NCBI GenBank assembly: GCA_963837715.1 | Contig: CAWIOF010000002.1 | Location: 2,108,001 to 2,172,000, forward strand | Length of the DNA stretch: 64,000 nt | Source: JANYLB01 sp963837715 | Lineage (GTDB): Bacteria > Actinomycetota > Acidimicrobiia > IMCC26256 > JANYLB01 | Direction of reading: 5' to 3' | Shown: positions 53,789 to 62,740 of the stretch, piece after piece | How the letters are laid out: every line of letters starts with the position of its first letter | Numbering within the stretch: position 1 is the first letter of the stretch | The notes under the pieces: generated by a model | The model's database searches: none | Told to the model about the DNA's origin: nothing | What the model saw: only the letters and a program-made list of their open reading frames with translations | Program-made: the position numbers and the translations under genes

Positions 53789-54526
53789 GTGTCGGCTCGC
53801 TTCTCCGACGACCTGGTGCGTCGGGCCACCGCCGAAGGCGTCGGGACCGCGCTGCTCGTGGCGATCGTCGTGGGTTCGGGGATCTACGCGCAACGGCTGT
53901 CGCCCTCCAACGTGGGCCTGCAACTCCTCGAGAACTCGATCGCGACCGGTGCCGGGCTCGTCGCGCTGATCCTGGCGTTGGGTCCGGTGTCGGGGGCCCA
54001 CTTCAACCCCGTCGTCACCCTCGCGGATCGGATTCTCGGCGGTACCACCACGCGCGATGCCGGCGTGTACGTGATCGTGCAGGTGATCGGCGCGTGCGTG
54101 GGCGCGATGGTCGCCAACCTCATGTTCGACCTCCCGGCGGTGACCGTGTCGACCAACACCCGCTCGTCGAGTGGGATCTGGCTCGGCGAGGTGGTGGCCA
54201 CGTTCGGTCTCATCCTCGTGATCCTCGGCGTGGTGCGCGCCGGACGGGCGTCGGCCGCCGCGTTCGCGGTCGGCGGCTACATCGCCGCGGCCTATTGGTT
54301 CACGTCGTCGACCAGCTTCGCGAACCCCGCAGTCACGATCGGTCGGTCGCTGACGAACTCGTTCGCCGGGATCGCACCGAGCAGCGTCCCTGCGTTCATC
54401 GTCTTCCAGATCATCGGTGGTCTCGCCGGGGTCGCGCTCGGCCGCTACCTCAACCCGAACGTCCCCGCCGCCGACCTGATCGTCCCGCACGAGCCACCGA
54501 ACGCAACCCCACAGGAGCGGCCATGA
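53789..54526 (+). CDS. Aquaporin (MIP) family channel, AqpS-like
   Basis: A 245-residue channel with six membrane helices and two NPA-type boxes: SGAHFNPVVTLADR (NPV variant) and TSFANPAVTIGRS. AqpS channels encoded in ars operons let arsenite leave the cell, or methylarsenicals pass, in place of a pump. The GTG start is 4 nt after the arsI stop, and the end overlaps arsC. No ArsB or Acr3 gene is present here. Confidence 0.85.
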   Translation: MSARFSDDLVRRATAEGVGTALLVAIVVGSGIYAQRLSPSNVGLQLLENSIATGAGLVALILALGPVSGAHFNPVVTLADRILGGTTTRDAGVYVIVQVIGACVGAMVANLMFDLPAVTVSTNTRSSSGIWLGEVVATFGLILVILGVVRAGRASAAAFAVGGYIAAAYWFTSSTSFANPAVTIGRSLTNSFAGIAPSSVPAFIVFQIIGGLAGVALGRYLNPNVPAADLIVPHEPPNATPQERP

Positions 54527-55161
54527 CCGAGAGTCTGACCATCGAACAGAACATCGCGCTGCGGTCGGCGGCGCGACGACTCGCGACCGAGTTCGAAGGA
54601 ACCTTCGGCGCGGAGACCATCGAGCGCTTCCTCGTCTCGAGCTTCGACCAGTTCGCGGGTCGCGCCAGCATCGCGACGTTCCTCCCGCTCATGGCCGAAC
54701 GCTTCGCCCGACAGCGGCTCCAGGCGCTCGCCCGGGTCGAGGGTCGCGCCGACGACGGGCTGCCGACCGTGCTGTTCCTCTGCGTGCACAACGCGGGTCG
54801 GTCGCAGATGGCCTTGGGGTGGTTCACCCATCTCGCGGGCGACGGGGCTGTCGCCTGGTCCGGGGGTTCGGAACCCGGCAACGAGGTCAACCCCGCGGCC
54901 GTTGCGGCGATGGCCGAGGTCGGGATCGACATCTCCAGCGAGTTCCCCAAACCCTGGACCGAGGAGATCGTGCGGGCCGCCGATGTCGTCGTCACGATGG
55001 GCTGCGGCGACGCCTGTCCGCTCTTCCCCGGCACGCGCTACGAAGACTGGGAGCTCGAAGATCCGGCAGGGCAGGGCGTCGAAGCCGTACGACCCATCCG
55101 CGACGAGATCCGCGACCGAGTGCGGGCCCTTCTCGCCGACCTCGGCGTCGGCGTGGGCTGA
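54523..55161 (+). CDS. arsC: Arsenate reductase with N-terminal helical domain
   Basis: A 212-residue protein. The N-terminal ~80 residues are a three-helix domain seen in some actinobacterial arsenate reductases. The rest is a low-molecular-weight phosphatase fold with the active-site loop LFLCVHNAGRSQMALG (C-x5-R) and later Cys in TMGCGDACPLFPG. This is the thioredoxin- or mycothiol-linked type rather than the glutaredoxin type. The ATG at 54523 overlaps the aquaporin stop as ATGA. Confidence 0.88.
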   Translation: MTESLTIEQNIALRSAARRLATEFEGTFGAETIERFLVSSFDQFAGRASIATFLPLMAERFARQRLQALARVEGRADDGLPTVLFLCVHNAGRSQMALGWFTHLAGDGAVAWSGGSEPGNEVNPAAVAAMAEVGIDISSEFPKPWTEEIVRAADVVVTMGCGDACPLFPGTRYEDWELEDPAGQGVEAVRPIRDEIRDRVRALLADLGVGVG

Positions 55162-55174
55162 TCCCCGCCGCGCC

Positions 55175-57521
55175 TCACTCGTAGCGCAGGCCGATCTCCC
55201 GGAGCAGGTCGACGAAGCGGTCGCCGGCGTCGGGTGCGCTCTCTCCCGGCGTGTAGGTGACGGCGGCGAGCTCACCCGTGAACCGACCCGCACCCTCGCG
55301 CTCGAAGCGCGCCCACGACACGGGCGACGCGCGGTCGATGCCCACGTCGATGCCGCTGAACGGTGCCATCGCGCCCAGCATCACGAGACCCTCGACTGTT
55401 GCGCGCTCCTCGTCGTCGACGACGACGCGCACGTTCCACATCCAACCTCCGGGCGCAGTCACCTCGAGCCGCACCGAGCGGGTGTCGTCGAAGAGGGTCC
55501 CTGCGGAGACCTCCGTCATGGTGCCGAATCCGTTGTGCACGAAGAAGAGCTCGTCGTCGTCGGCGACGTGCAGCGAATAGCCGCCGCCCTGGTCGCCGTG
55601 GGCGACGAGCACGCCCCGATCCCCCTCCCGGAACTCGAGCTCGACGTCGACGGTGAAGCTCCGCCACTGGATCAGCAACTGTGATCGGTAGCGCTCGAGG
55701 GTGTGGAGGCGCCGCAGCAGCCGGACCGGTTCCTTGAACGGTTCCTCGTAGGGAGGACGGGTGACGAATCGCACCCGGGAGCCCTCGTCGAGCGGGTACA
55801 CCTGGTTGTCACGCGCCATCGCCTCCCACCGGGCGGCCATCTCCGCGACCCGTTCCGGCTGGTCGGCCGCGAGGTTCCGCAGCTCGGTGGGGTCGGCCTC
55901 GAGGTCGTAGAGCTCCCATTCGTGGTCGCCGAACTCGGTGAGCTCCTGGTGCCGGGTGACGATCTCCCACCCGTCGCGGTAGTAGCCGCGGTGGCCGGCC
56001 ATCTCGAAGTACTGCTCGCCGTGTGCTGGCGACACGTTCGCGTCGCACAGCGCGGGTGCGAGGGTGACGCCGGCGAGCGGCTGGAGGGCGACGCCGGCGC
56101 GGGTCGTCGAGCGTTCCACCCCGGTGAGCTCCAAGAGGGTGGGGAGCACATCGGTCACGAACGCCCACTGGCTGCGCCGCTCCCCCGCCGGGATCGCGTC
56201 GCCACCGTTCGGCCACGACACGAGGAACGGCACCGAGTGGCCGCCCGCGTGGGTGTTGATCTTGTAGAGCCGCCAGGGCGTGTTCGACGCCATCGCCCAC
56301 CCGCGGGTAGTGGACCATCGTCTGGGGGCCACCGAGCAGATCGATCCGCTCGAGATCGGCGGCGTGATCTTCGATGTCCTTCACGTTCTTCGACACGAGG
56401 GTGCGGAAGTACGCCGACGTCCCCGCGGCCTCACCCTCTCGGGAAGCGCCGTTGTCGGAGAGGAACACGAAGATCGTGTTGTCGAGCACCCCGAGCTCGG
56501 CGAGACCGTCGCGGAGGCGACCCACGTTCTGATCGACGTTGTCGACCATCGCCGCGAAGACCTCCATGTACCGCGCGTACAACCGCTGGTCATCGGCGCT
56601 CAGGTCGTCCCACGCGGGGACGTCGTCGCCTTCCTCGGAGTTGCGCGGCGGGAGCTCCGTCCCCGGCGGGATCACGCCCAGCGCCAGTTGGCGCTCGTAC
56701 CGCGCGGCGCGGATCGCATCCCAGCCCTCCGCGTAGCGCCCGCGGTGCCGTTCGAGATCCTCCGGCTTGCAGTGGAGCGGCGCGTGCACGGCGCCTTCAG
56801 CCAGGTAGCAGAGGAACGGTGTCGACGGGTTCGACGCTTTCACCTGGGCGATCATGTCGAGCGCGCGGTCGGTGAGGTCGTCGGTCAGGTAGTACCCGTC
56901 GGGGTATTCGTCGACCGCGAGAGTGTGGTTGTCCTCGACCAACCGGTGGGGCTGGTGGAGGTTCGTGAACGCGTCGAGGAAGCCGTAGTAGCGATCGAAG
57001 CCGCGCTGCAACGGCCACGACTTCTTCGGGCCCGCGTCCGACATGTCGGCGTCCTTGGTGAGGTGCCACTTGCCGAGCGCGAGCGTCGCGTAGCCGGCGT
57101 CGCGGAAGGTCTCCGCCATCGTCGACACGTCGTCGGCGAGCTCGGCGGCGTACCCCGGGAAGCCCGGATCGGAGTTCGCGACGTGACCCGCACCGGCCCG
57201 GTGCGGATTGACCCCCGTGAGCAACGCCGCGCGCGTCGGCGAGCACATCGGCGTGACGTGGAAGTTCGTCCACTGCACGCCCGACGCGGCGAGCGCGTCG
57301 AGGTTCGGCGTGGGGATCTCGGATCCGTAGCACGACAGATCGCTGAAGCCGAGGTCGTCGCACAGGACGATGACGACGTTGGGTGCGTCGGCACCGGGCG
57401 TCGGACGAGGTGGCCACCACCCGTCGGACCCGGCGAAGGTACGGCCGAGCCGCCCGCCGAACCCTTCGTACGCATCGGCGGGCCGACCCCCACCGTCTGT
57501 CTCGTGCCCACCGTCTGTCAT
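55175..57521 (-). CDS. Arylsulfatase-type sulfatase, frameshifted
   Basis: A ~780-residue type I sulfatase. The N-terminal metal site is NVVIVLCDDLGFSDLSCYG. The formylglycine signature is CSPTRAALLTGVNPHRAG (the Cys is converted by FGE). DNGASREG and GKWHLT are also typical. The frame breaks once near 56298-56306 (one extra G in a G-run); beyond it the protein resumes as INTHAGGHSVPFLVSWPNGG and ends with a beta-rich C-terminal domain. It starts at the ATG at 57521, 8 nt after a TACGGT box. No signal peptide is obvious. Confidence 0.82.
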
Positions 57522-57529
57522 GGTCGCGG

Positions 57530-57535
57530 ACCGTA
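57530..57535 (-). promoter_or_regulatory. Predicted -10 box of the sulfatase gene
   Basis: TACGGT on the minus strand, 8 nt before the ATG at 57521, consistent with a leaderless mRNA. Confidence 0.45.
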
Positions 57536-57545
57536 CCCGACCCGA

Positions 57546-58739
57546 TCAGGCCCCGGCGGCCCGCAGCGCCGCAGCGAGGTCGCCCCGTTCGGCCACGACG
57601 ACGTCGTCGAGGCCCAGCCACGACGCCATCGTCCGGAGCTCTCCGAGTAGGCGTTCCGCGACGTCGAGGTGGTCGACACCGGGTTCGGCCCAGGCGGCCT
57701 GCACGAGCAGTTGCGATCCGGCGCGATCGGCCTTGAGGTCGACCCGTCCGACGTAGCGGTCGCCGAGCAGGAACGGCAGCACGTAGTACCCGAACACCCG
57801 CTTCGGCTTCGGCACGTAGATCTCGATCCGGTACCGGAACCCGAACAGTCGCTCCACGCGATCGCGCTCCCACATGATCGAGTCGAACGGAGACACGAGC
57901 GCGCACGCGTCGACCCGGCGGGGCACCGTCGTCGCCGGGTGCACGTAGGCGAGATGCGACCAGCTCTCGACCTGCACCCGATCGACCAGTCCCTCGTCGG
58001 CCATCTCCTCGAGGAGCGGGCGTACCGCCCTGATCGGAAGTCGGAAGTAGTCGGCGAGGTCCTTGGCCGTCCCGACTCCGTGGGCGCGTGCGGCGAACGC
58101 GAGCAACTCGACCAGTGCGTCGCGAGACGGTGGTGTCGGGCGCTGCCGCACCGCCGCCGGCACCACCAGGTCGGGATCGCAGTAGGCCCGCTCGAAGTTC
58201 GACCGCCGGACGGCCCCGACACGACCCTCGTGGAACAGATGCTCGAGGGCGCGCTTGGTGTCGCCCCAGCCCCACCAGGGGCCCTTCTTGCGGTCGGAGG
58301 CGTCGAGGTCGCCCGCGCTGGCCGGACCCGACGCCATCACCTCGGCGTACAGCGACTCGATGAGCGCACCGTGATCGGCATCGAGGTGTCGCATCCCGGA
58401 CCACTGGTGATCTCCCTGCATCCGCCACCGGAACAACGGCTCGAGGTCGGCGCGGATCAGCGAAGCGTCGTGACCCCAGTACTCGAACACCTCGTGATCG
58501 GTGTACGCGAGTCGATCCAACATCGAGCGGTCGTAGGGACCCAGCCGGGAGAAGATGGGAAGGTAGTGGCTGCGCACCAACACGTTCACGGAGTCGATCT
58601 GGATCAGCCCCAGGCGGTCGAACACCTTCCGCAGGTGACGCCGATCGATCCGACCCTTCGGTCGCGCCGCAGCCAGGCCCTGCGCCGCGACCGTCGTGCG
58701 TCGGGCTTGGGCGAGCGACAGAGAGTCGGGACGGGCCAC
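57546..58739 (-). CDS. YcaQ-like winged-helix DNA glycosylase-family protein
   Basis: A 397-residue protein of the HTH_42 superfamily that includes the crosslink-repair glycosylases YcaQ and AlkX. The catalytic Q-x-D motif is present: LIQIDSVNVLVRSHYLPIFS. Winged-helix text follows (GTAKDLADYFRLP) and a conserved C-terminal part (PKPKRVFGYYVLPFLLGDRY). Whether it repairs DNA here is inferred. GTG start; divergent from the NifU-N gene. Confidence 0.85.
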   Translation of the reverse strand: MARPDSLSLAQARRTTVAAQGLAAARPKGRIDRRHLRKVFDRLGLIQIDSVNVLVRSHYLPIFSRLGPYDRSMLDRLAYTDHEVFEYWGHDASLIRADLEPLFRWRMQGDHQWSGMRHLDADHGALIESLYAEVMASGPASAGDLDASDRKKGPWWGWGDTKRALEHLFHEGRVGAVRRSNFERAYCDPDLVVPAAVRQRPTPPSRDALVELLAFAARAHGVGTAKDLADYFRLPIRAVRPLLEEMADEGLVDRVQVESWSHLAYVHPATTVPRRVDACALVSPFDSIMWERDRVERLFGFRYRIEIYVPKPKRVFGYYVLPFLLGDRYVGRVDLKADRAGSQLLVQAAWAEPGVDHLDVAERLLGELRTMASWLGLDDVVVAERGDLAAALRAAGA

Positions 58740-58789
58740 CCGGGGATCCTACGGACCGCGATCCCGGAGCGGAGCGAGCGAGTGGGCCG

Positions 58790-58795
58790 TAGGCT
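58790..58795 (+). promoter_or_regulatory. Predicted -10 box of the NifU-N gene
   Basis: TAGGCT, 6 nt before the GTG at 58802. A 7-bp inverted repeat (CCTACGG at 58748, CCGTAGG at 58787) brackets the 62-bp divergent gap. Confidence 0.45.
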
Positions 58796-58801
58796 CGGAG
58801 C

Positions 58802-59200
58802 GTGGCACGAGTGCGACCGTCGACGACCCCGAATCCGAACGCGATGAAGTTCACGCTCGACGTCGCGCTCTCGGAACGGATCGACACGGTCCGCGACGTC
58901 GGGACCCACTCCCCGTTCGTGGAAGCCCTCACCGGTCTCGACGGTGTCGCCGCGGTCTTCGGGGTGAACGACTTCGTGACCGTGACCCGGGAACCCGACG
59001 CCGACTGGGACGTCATCGTCTGTGCGGTCGAGGAGGCCGCCGCCGAACACCTCGACGGCGCGACCGGAGACGTCCCCGTCGACGACTCGGTGGCCCGGGC
59101 CCGGATGCTGCTCCGCAACGCGGTGTCGCCGCCCGAGCCAACCGCGGTCGAGATCCGCAGCACGACCCCTCGCGACCCCGGGCCGGAGGTGGCAAGCTGA
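58802..59200 (+). CDS. NifU N-terminal-like (scaffold Nfu) domain protein
   Basis: A 132-residue protein with the Nfu N-terminal domain: TPNPNAMKFTLDVALSE and FVEALTGLDGVAAVFGVNDF. The cysteine Fe-S domain that normally follows is absent, so this is a single-domain form. GTG start. Possibly a scaffold or assembly factor for Fe-S clusters. Confidence 0.78.
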   Translation: MARVRPSTTPNPNAMKFTLDVALSERIDTVRDVGTHSPFVEALTGLDGVAAVFGVNDFVTVTREPDADWDVIVCAVEEAAAEHLDGATGDVPVDDSVARARMLLRNAVSPPEPTAVEIRSTTPRDPGPEVAS

Positions 59201-59244
59201 CCCGGTCGGTTGCCACCGGCACGACGCGATCGAGGGGGAACGAC

Positions 59245-59748
59245 ATGGCGACGGGTCACAGCCGCGACGAGGTCGAGGCCGCGGTGCAGCGCTACATCGC
59301 CGTCCGCGACGACATCGACGCAGGCAAGGGCGGCTGGGGCGACCTCGCCCAGTTCTTCACCGACGACGCGGTCTTCATCGATCCCGCGTGGGGTCGGGTC
59401 GAGGGCCTCGACACCCTGCGCGCCACCGTGTTCGGCGAGGCGATGGTCGGTCTCGACGACTGGAAGTTCCCGACCGAGTTCTACCTGATCGACGGCGACA
59501 CGGTCGTGATCAAGTGGACCCAGGTCATGCCGGGAACCCGCGCCGACGGCACACCGTTCGCGCAGTCGGGGTACTCAACGTTGCTGTACGCCGGCGACGG
59601 CAAGTTCTGCTACGAGGAAGACCTGCTGAACATGACCCACGTCATGCACGACGTCGGCGAGAGCGGATTCCAGTTCGCGCCGGAGATGGGCATGCCTCCC
59701 CGCCATCCGAACCGCGACGTCACCAAGCCGACGCGCGGCGGCGCGTAG
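59245..59748 (+). CDS. SnoaL-like (NTF2-fold) protein
   Basis: A 167-residue NTF2-fold protein (AVQRYIAVRDDIDAG, FFTDDAVFIDPAWGRVEGLD, EFYLIDGDTVVIKWTQVMPG). Such proteins can be small hydrolases/isomerases or ligand-binding. GAGGGGG lies 8 nt before the ATG. It is followed 6 bp later by a second, divergent SnoaL-like gene, and the two may be co-transcribed. Confidence 0.78.
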   Translation: MATGHSRDEVEAAVQRYIAVRDDIDAGKGGWGDLAQFFTDDAVFIDPAWGRVEGLDTLRATVFGEAMVGLDDWKFPTEFYLIDGDTVVIKWTQVMPGTRADGTPFAQSGYSTLLYAGDGKFCYEEDLLNMTHVMHDVGESGFQFAPEMGMPPRHPNRDVTKPTRGGA

Positions 59749-59754
59749 CGATCC

Positions 59755-60258
59755 GTGGACGACCTCACCCGGGAGACGATCGACGTCATCGCCATCTCCC
59801 GGGTCCAAGCGGCCTATGCCGACGTGGTGACCCGACGAGCGTGGCCGGAGCTGCACGGGCTCTTCCGACCCGATGCGCCGGTGGAGGTCGACACGGTCAC
59901 GGCGGCTCCGATCGCCCTCTCCGGGCCCGACGAGGTCGGGGGGTTCATCTCACGCGCCATCGAACGCTTCGAGTTCTTCGAGTTCGTGATCCTGAACTCC
60001 CACATCGTCACCGGAGTCGACGGCGACCCCGACGCGGCCCGGGGCCGGCTCTACATGTGCGAGCTGCGGCAGGAATCGGCCTCCGACGAGAAGCCGGCCG
60101 GTCGGTGGAGCAACGCGTTCGGGATCTACCACGACGACTACGTCCGCCACGAAGGTCGCTGGTGGTTCGCGCGCCGGCGCTATCAGTCGCTCGCCCGGAT
60201 CGAGCTCAGCGAGCGCGCGGAGGTGTTCACGTTCCCGCATCATCCGGGTTTCGGATGA
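59755..60258 (+). CDS. SnoaL-like (NTF2-fold) protein, second
   Basis: A 167-residue NTF2-fold protein distinct in sequence from its neighbour (VQAAYADVVTRRAWPELHGL, RGRLYMCELRQESASDEKP, RRRYQSLARIEL). GTG start. It resembles the SnoaL_4-type group. Its function is unknown. Confidence 0.75.
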   Translation: MDDLTRETIDVIAISRVQAAYADVVTRRAWPELHGLFRPDAPVEVDTVTAAPIALSGPDEVGGFISRAIERFEFFEFVILNSHIVTGVDGDPDAARGRLYMCELRQESASDEKPAGRWSNAFGIYHDDYVRHEGRWWFARRRYQSLARIELSERAEVFTFPHHPGFG

Positions 60259-60287
60259 CCGGGCCGGCGAGTGGGTAAGGGGCGACA

Positions 60288-61445
60288 ATGACCCCACCCG
60301 GAGAGCCGGCACAACCTGGCGCGGCGGTCCGCTGGCCGTGGCTGCGGACGTCGTCCGACGTCTCGTGGCGACTGCTCGTCGTGTTCGGGGCGCTGCTGGC
60401 TGCCGGTGTGGTGCTCGCCCGTCTGCAACTGGTGGTCGTACCGATCTTCGTGGCGCTGCTGATCACCACCGCCCTCGCGCCGCCGCCGCGCTGGCTGGAG
60501 CGACGGCGAGTCCCGACGGCGTTGGCCACCGCGCTGGTGTTCCTCGGCTCGTTTCTCGTGGTCGGCCTGGTCGTCGCCGCGATCGTGCCGCCCGTGATCG
60601 ACGAGTTCTCGAACCTCGGCCCGACGCTGCGCGAAGCGGGCGACGACATCCAGGACTGGCTCGTCGAAGGGCCACTCGGCCTCGAACGCCGCGACGTGAC
60701 CGAGTACCGCGACGACCTCGGCGATCGTGTCGCCGACGTCGCCGGCGAATCGTCGGGCGGTGTCGTCGCCGGTGCGAGGACGGCACTCGAGATTCTCGCA
60801 GGGTTCGTGTTGTGCATCGTGCTCGCGTTCTTCTTCGTGAAGGACGCCCGCACCTTCCAGCGTTGGGGGCTGTCGCACCTGCCCGTCGACAGACGCGAGT
60901 TCGTCAGCACCGCCGCCGCCAAGGCGTGGCGCACCCTCGGCAACTACCTGATCGGCGCGGCGGCGATCGGCCTCGTCGAGGCCGTCGTGATCGGGCTCGC
61001 AGTGGGGATCGCGGGCGGCAGCCTGGTCGTCCCGGTGATGGTGCTCACCTTCGCGGCTGCGTTCTTCCCGATCGTCGGCGCGATCGTCGCCGGCGCCGTC
61101 GCCGTGCTGGTCACGTTCGTGAGCGGCGGCTTCGGTCCTGCGCTCGCCGTACTCGTCGTGGTGATCCTCGTGCAGCAGTTCGACACCGACCTGCTCGCGC
61201 CGCTCATCTACGGGCGGGCGGTACGCCTCCACCCCGTGGTGGTCCTCGTCGTGCTGACGGCGGGTGGCGTGATCGCCGGCGTCGTCGGGGCGTTCGTCGC
61301 CGTCCCCACGGCCGCGGTGGTCTCCGCGGTCGGCAGCGAGATCTGGCAGCGCCGGACGGCCGACGACCCCCGCTTCGACACCGTCGTCACGACCATCGGC
61401 GAGACGACCGACGGGACCGCGGCCGAGACGCCGCCAGGCGGGTGA
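60288..61445 (+). CDS. AI-2E family (TqsA/PerM-type) transporter
   Basis: A 385-residue membrane protein with about eight helices. The family pattern is seen in VVPIFVALLITTALAPPPRW, LEILAGFVLCIVLAFFFVKD and the C-terminal DLLAPLIYGRAVRLHPVVVL. Members transport AI-2, sodium/protons or other solutes; the substrate is unknown. The ATG at 60288 follows a TAAGGG box by 8 nt. Confidence 0.88.
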   Translation: MTPPGEPAQPGAAVRWPWLRTSSDVSWRLLVVFGALLAAGVVLARLQLVVVPIFVALLITTALAPPPRWLERRRVPTALATALVFLGSFLVVGLVVAAIVPPVIDEFSNLGPTLREAGDDIQDWLVEGPLGLERRDVTEYRDDLGDRVADVAGESSGGVVAGARTALEILAGFVLCIVLAFFFVKDARTFQRWGLSHLPVDRREFVSTAAAKAWRTLGNYLIGAAAIGLVEAVVIGLAVGIAGGSLVVPVMVLTFAAAFFPIVGAIVAGAVAVLVTFVSGGFGPALAVLVVVILVQQFDTDLLAPLIYGRAVRLHPVVVLVVLTAGGVIAGVVGAFVAVPTAAVVSAVGSEIWQRRTADDPRFDTVVTTIGETTDGTAAETPPGG

Positions 61446-61449
61446 GGAT

Positions 61450-61731
61450 TCAGGCGTCGTAGCCCGGAGGGAGCTCGTGCGTCGCGACTTCCCAGACCTT
61501 GGCCGCCGAGCGGAGCGCGAGGAACCGGGCGACGCCGACCCCCGCACCCGTCGCGATCGCCCAGGTCGCAGCCTGCAACCACGGTGAACGGAGGTTGGCC
61601 GGATCGTCGGGCGGTGCATCCCCGTGGGTTCGCCGCCAGAGTGCTTCGAGCGCCTGGCGCGTGGCCACGGCGGTGAGCGCACCGGTTCCGTAGGTGAGCA
61701 CCTTCCAACCGAGCTGCTTCGTCAGTGCCAT
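61450..61731 (-). CDS. DUF4235 domain protein
   Basis: A 93-residue actinobacterial DUF4235 protein with the family start KQLGWKVLTYGTGALTAVAT and a second hydrophobic segment (WAIATGAGVGVARFLALRSA). Two membrane helices are likely. The ATG at 61731 is used. It converges with the AI-2E gene, 4 bp apart. Confidence 0.8.
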   Translation of the reverse strand: MALTKQLGWKVLTYGTGALTAVATRQALEALWRRTHGDAPPDDPANLRSPWLQAATWAIATGAGVGVARFLALRSAAKVWEVATHELPPGYDA

Positions 61732-61793
61732 CGGTGCGCTGTACCCGGCCGCGAACACTCGTAATCTCGGCGCAGCCTGTCCCACCGCCCCGA

Positions 61794-61799
61794 TAGCTT
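61794..61799 (+). promoter_or_regulatory. Predicted -10 box of the ABC transporter operon
   Basis: TAGCTT, 8 nt before the GTG at 61808, consistent with a leaderless mRNA for the first gene. Confidence 0.42.
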
Positions 61800-61807
61800 G
61801 CAGGTTC

Positions 61808-62740
61808 GTGACTCCCCCGCCCCTGATCGTCGCGCACGGCCTCGAGAAGCGGTTCGGCGACTTCGTCGCGGTCGACGGGATCAACGTGCGGGTCGAGGCC
61901 GGCGAGGCGTTCGGCTTCCTCGGACCCAACGGTGCCGGCAAGACGTCGACGATGCGGATGATCGGATGTGTCTCGCCCCGCAGCGGTGGCGACCTGTCGG
62001 TCCTCGGACTCGACCCGGCGGTCGACGGTTCGAAGATCCGCGGCCGGCTCGGGGTCGTCCCCCAGGAGGACACGCTCGATCTCGAGCTCACCGTGCGCGA
62101 GAACGTGCTGATCTACGGCCGCTACTTCGACCTCCCCCGCGCCGAGATCCGCACCCGGGCCGACGAGCTCCTCGAGTTCGTCCAGCTCACCGACCGCAGT
62201 GGCGACCGAGTCGACTCCCTCTCGGGTGGGATGAAACGGCGGCTCACCATCGCCCGGGCGCTCGTGAACCGGCCCGATCTCGTTCTGCTCGACGAACCGA
62301 CCACCGGCCTCGATCCGCAGGCCCGTCATCTCGTGTGGGACCGCCTCTACCGGCTCAAGCGGCAGGGCGCGACGCTCGTGCTCACGACCCACTACATGGA
62401 CGAGGCCGAACAACTCTGCGACCGACTCGTGATCATGGACGACGGGAAGATCGTCGCCGAGGGCTCACCGCGCGAGCTCATCGAACGGCATGCCACCCGA
62501 GAGGTCGTGGAGCTGCGGTTCCACGACGAGGCCGAACAGGCGGCTGCGCTCCCACGCCTGAGGTCGGTCGGCTCACGCATCGAAGAGCTGGCCGACCGGG
62601 TGCTCCTCTACACCGACAGGGGCGAGGCCGACGTCGAGCAGCTCTCCCGCGAGGGAGTGCACCCCGAGGCGCTGCTCGTTCGGCGCGCCTCGCTCGAAGA
62701 CGTGTTCCTCACGCTCACCGGCCGCACCCTGGAAGAGTGA
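61808..62740 (+). CDS. ABC transporter ATP-binding protein (NodI/DrrA-type exporter)
   Basis: A 310-residue ATPase. Walker A is GPNGAGKTST, the signature is LSGGMKRRLTIARALV, Walker B is LVLLDEPTTGLD, and the switch His lies in LTTHYMDEAE. The C-terminal ~80 residues are the extra domain of DrrA/NodI-like exporters. GTG start. Two ABC-2 permease genes follow with tight spacing; this one overlaps the first by one base. Confidence 0.93.
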   Translation: MTPPPLIVAHGLEKRFGDFVAVDGINVRVEAGEAFGFLGPNGAGKTSTMRMIGCVSPRSGGDLSVLGLDPAVDGSKIRGRLGVVPQEDTLDLELTVRENVLIYGRYFDLPRAEIRTRADELLEFVQLTDRSGDRVDSLSGGMKRRLTIARALVNRPDLVLLDEPTTGLDPQARHLVWDRLYRLKRQGATLVLTTHYMDEAEQLCDRLVIMDDGKIVAEGSPRELIERHATREVVELRFHDEAEQAAALPRLRSVGSRIEELADRVLLYTDRGEADVEQLSREGVHPEALLVRRASLEDVFLTLTGRTLEE

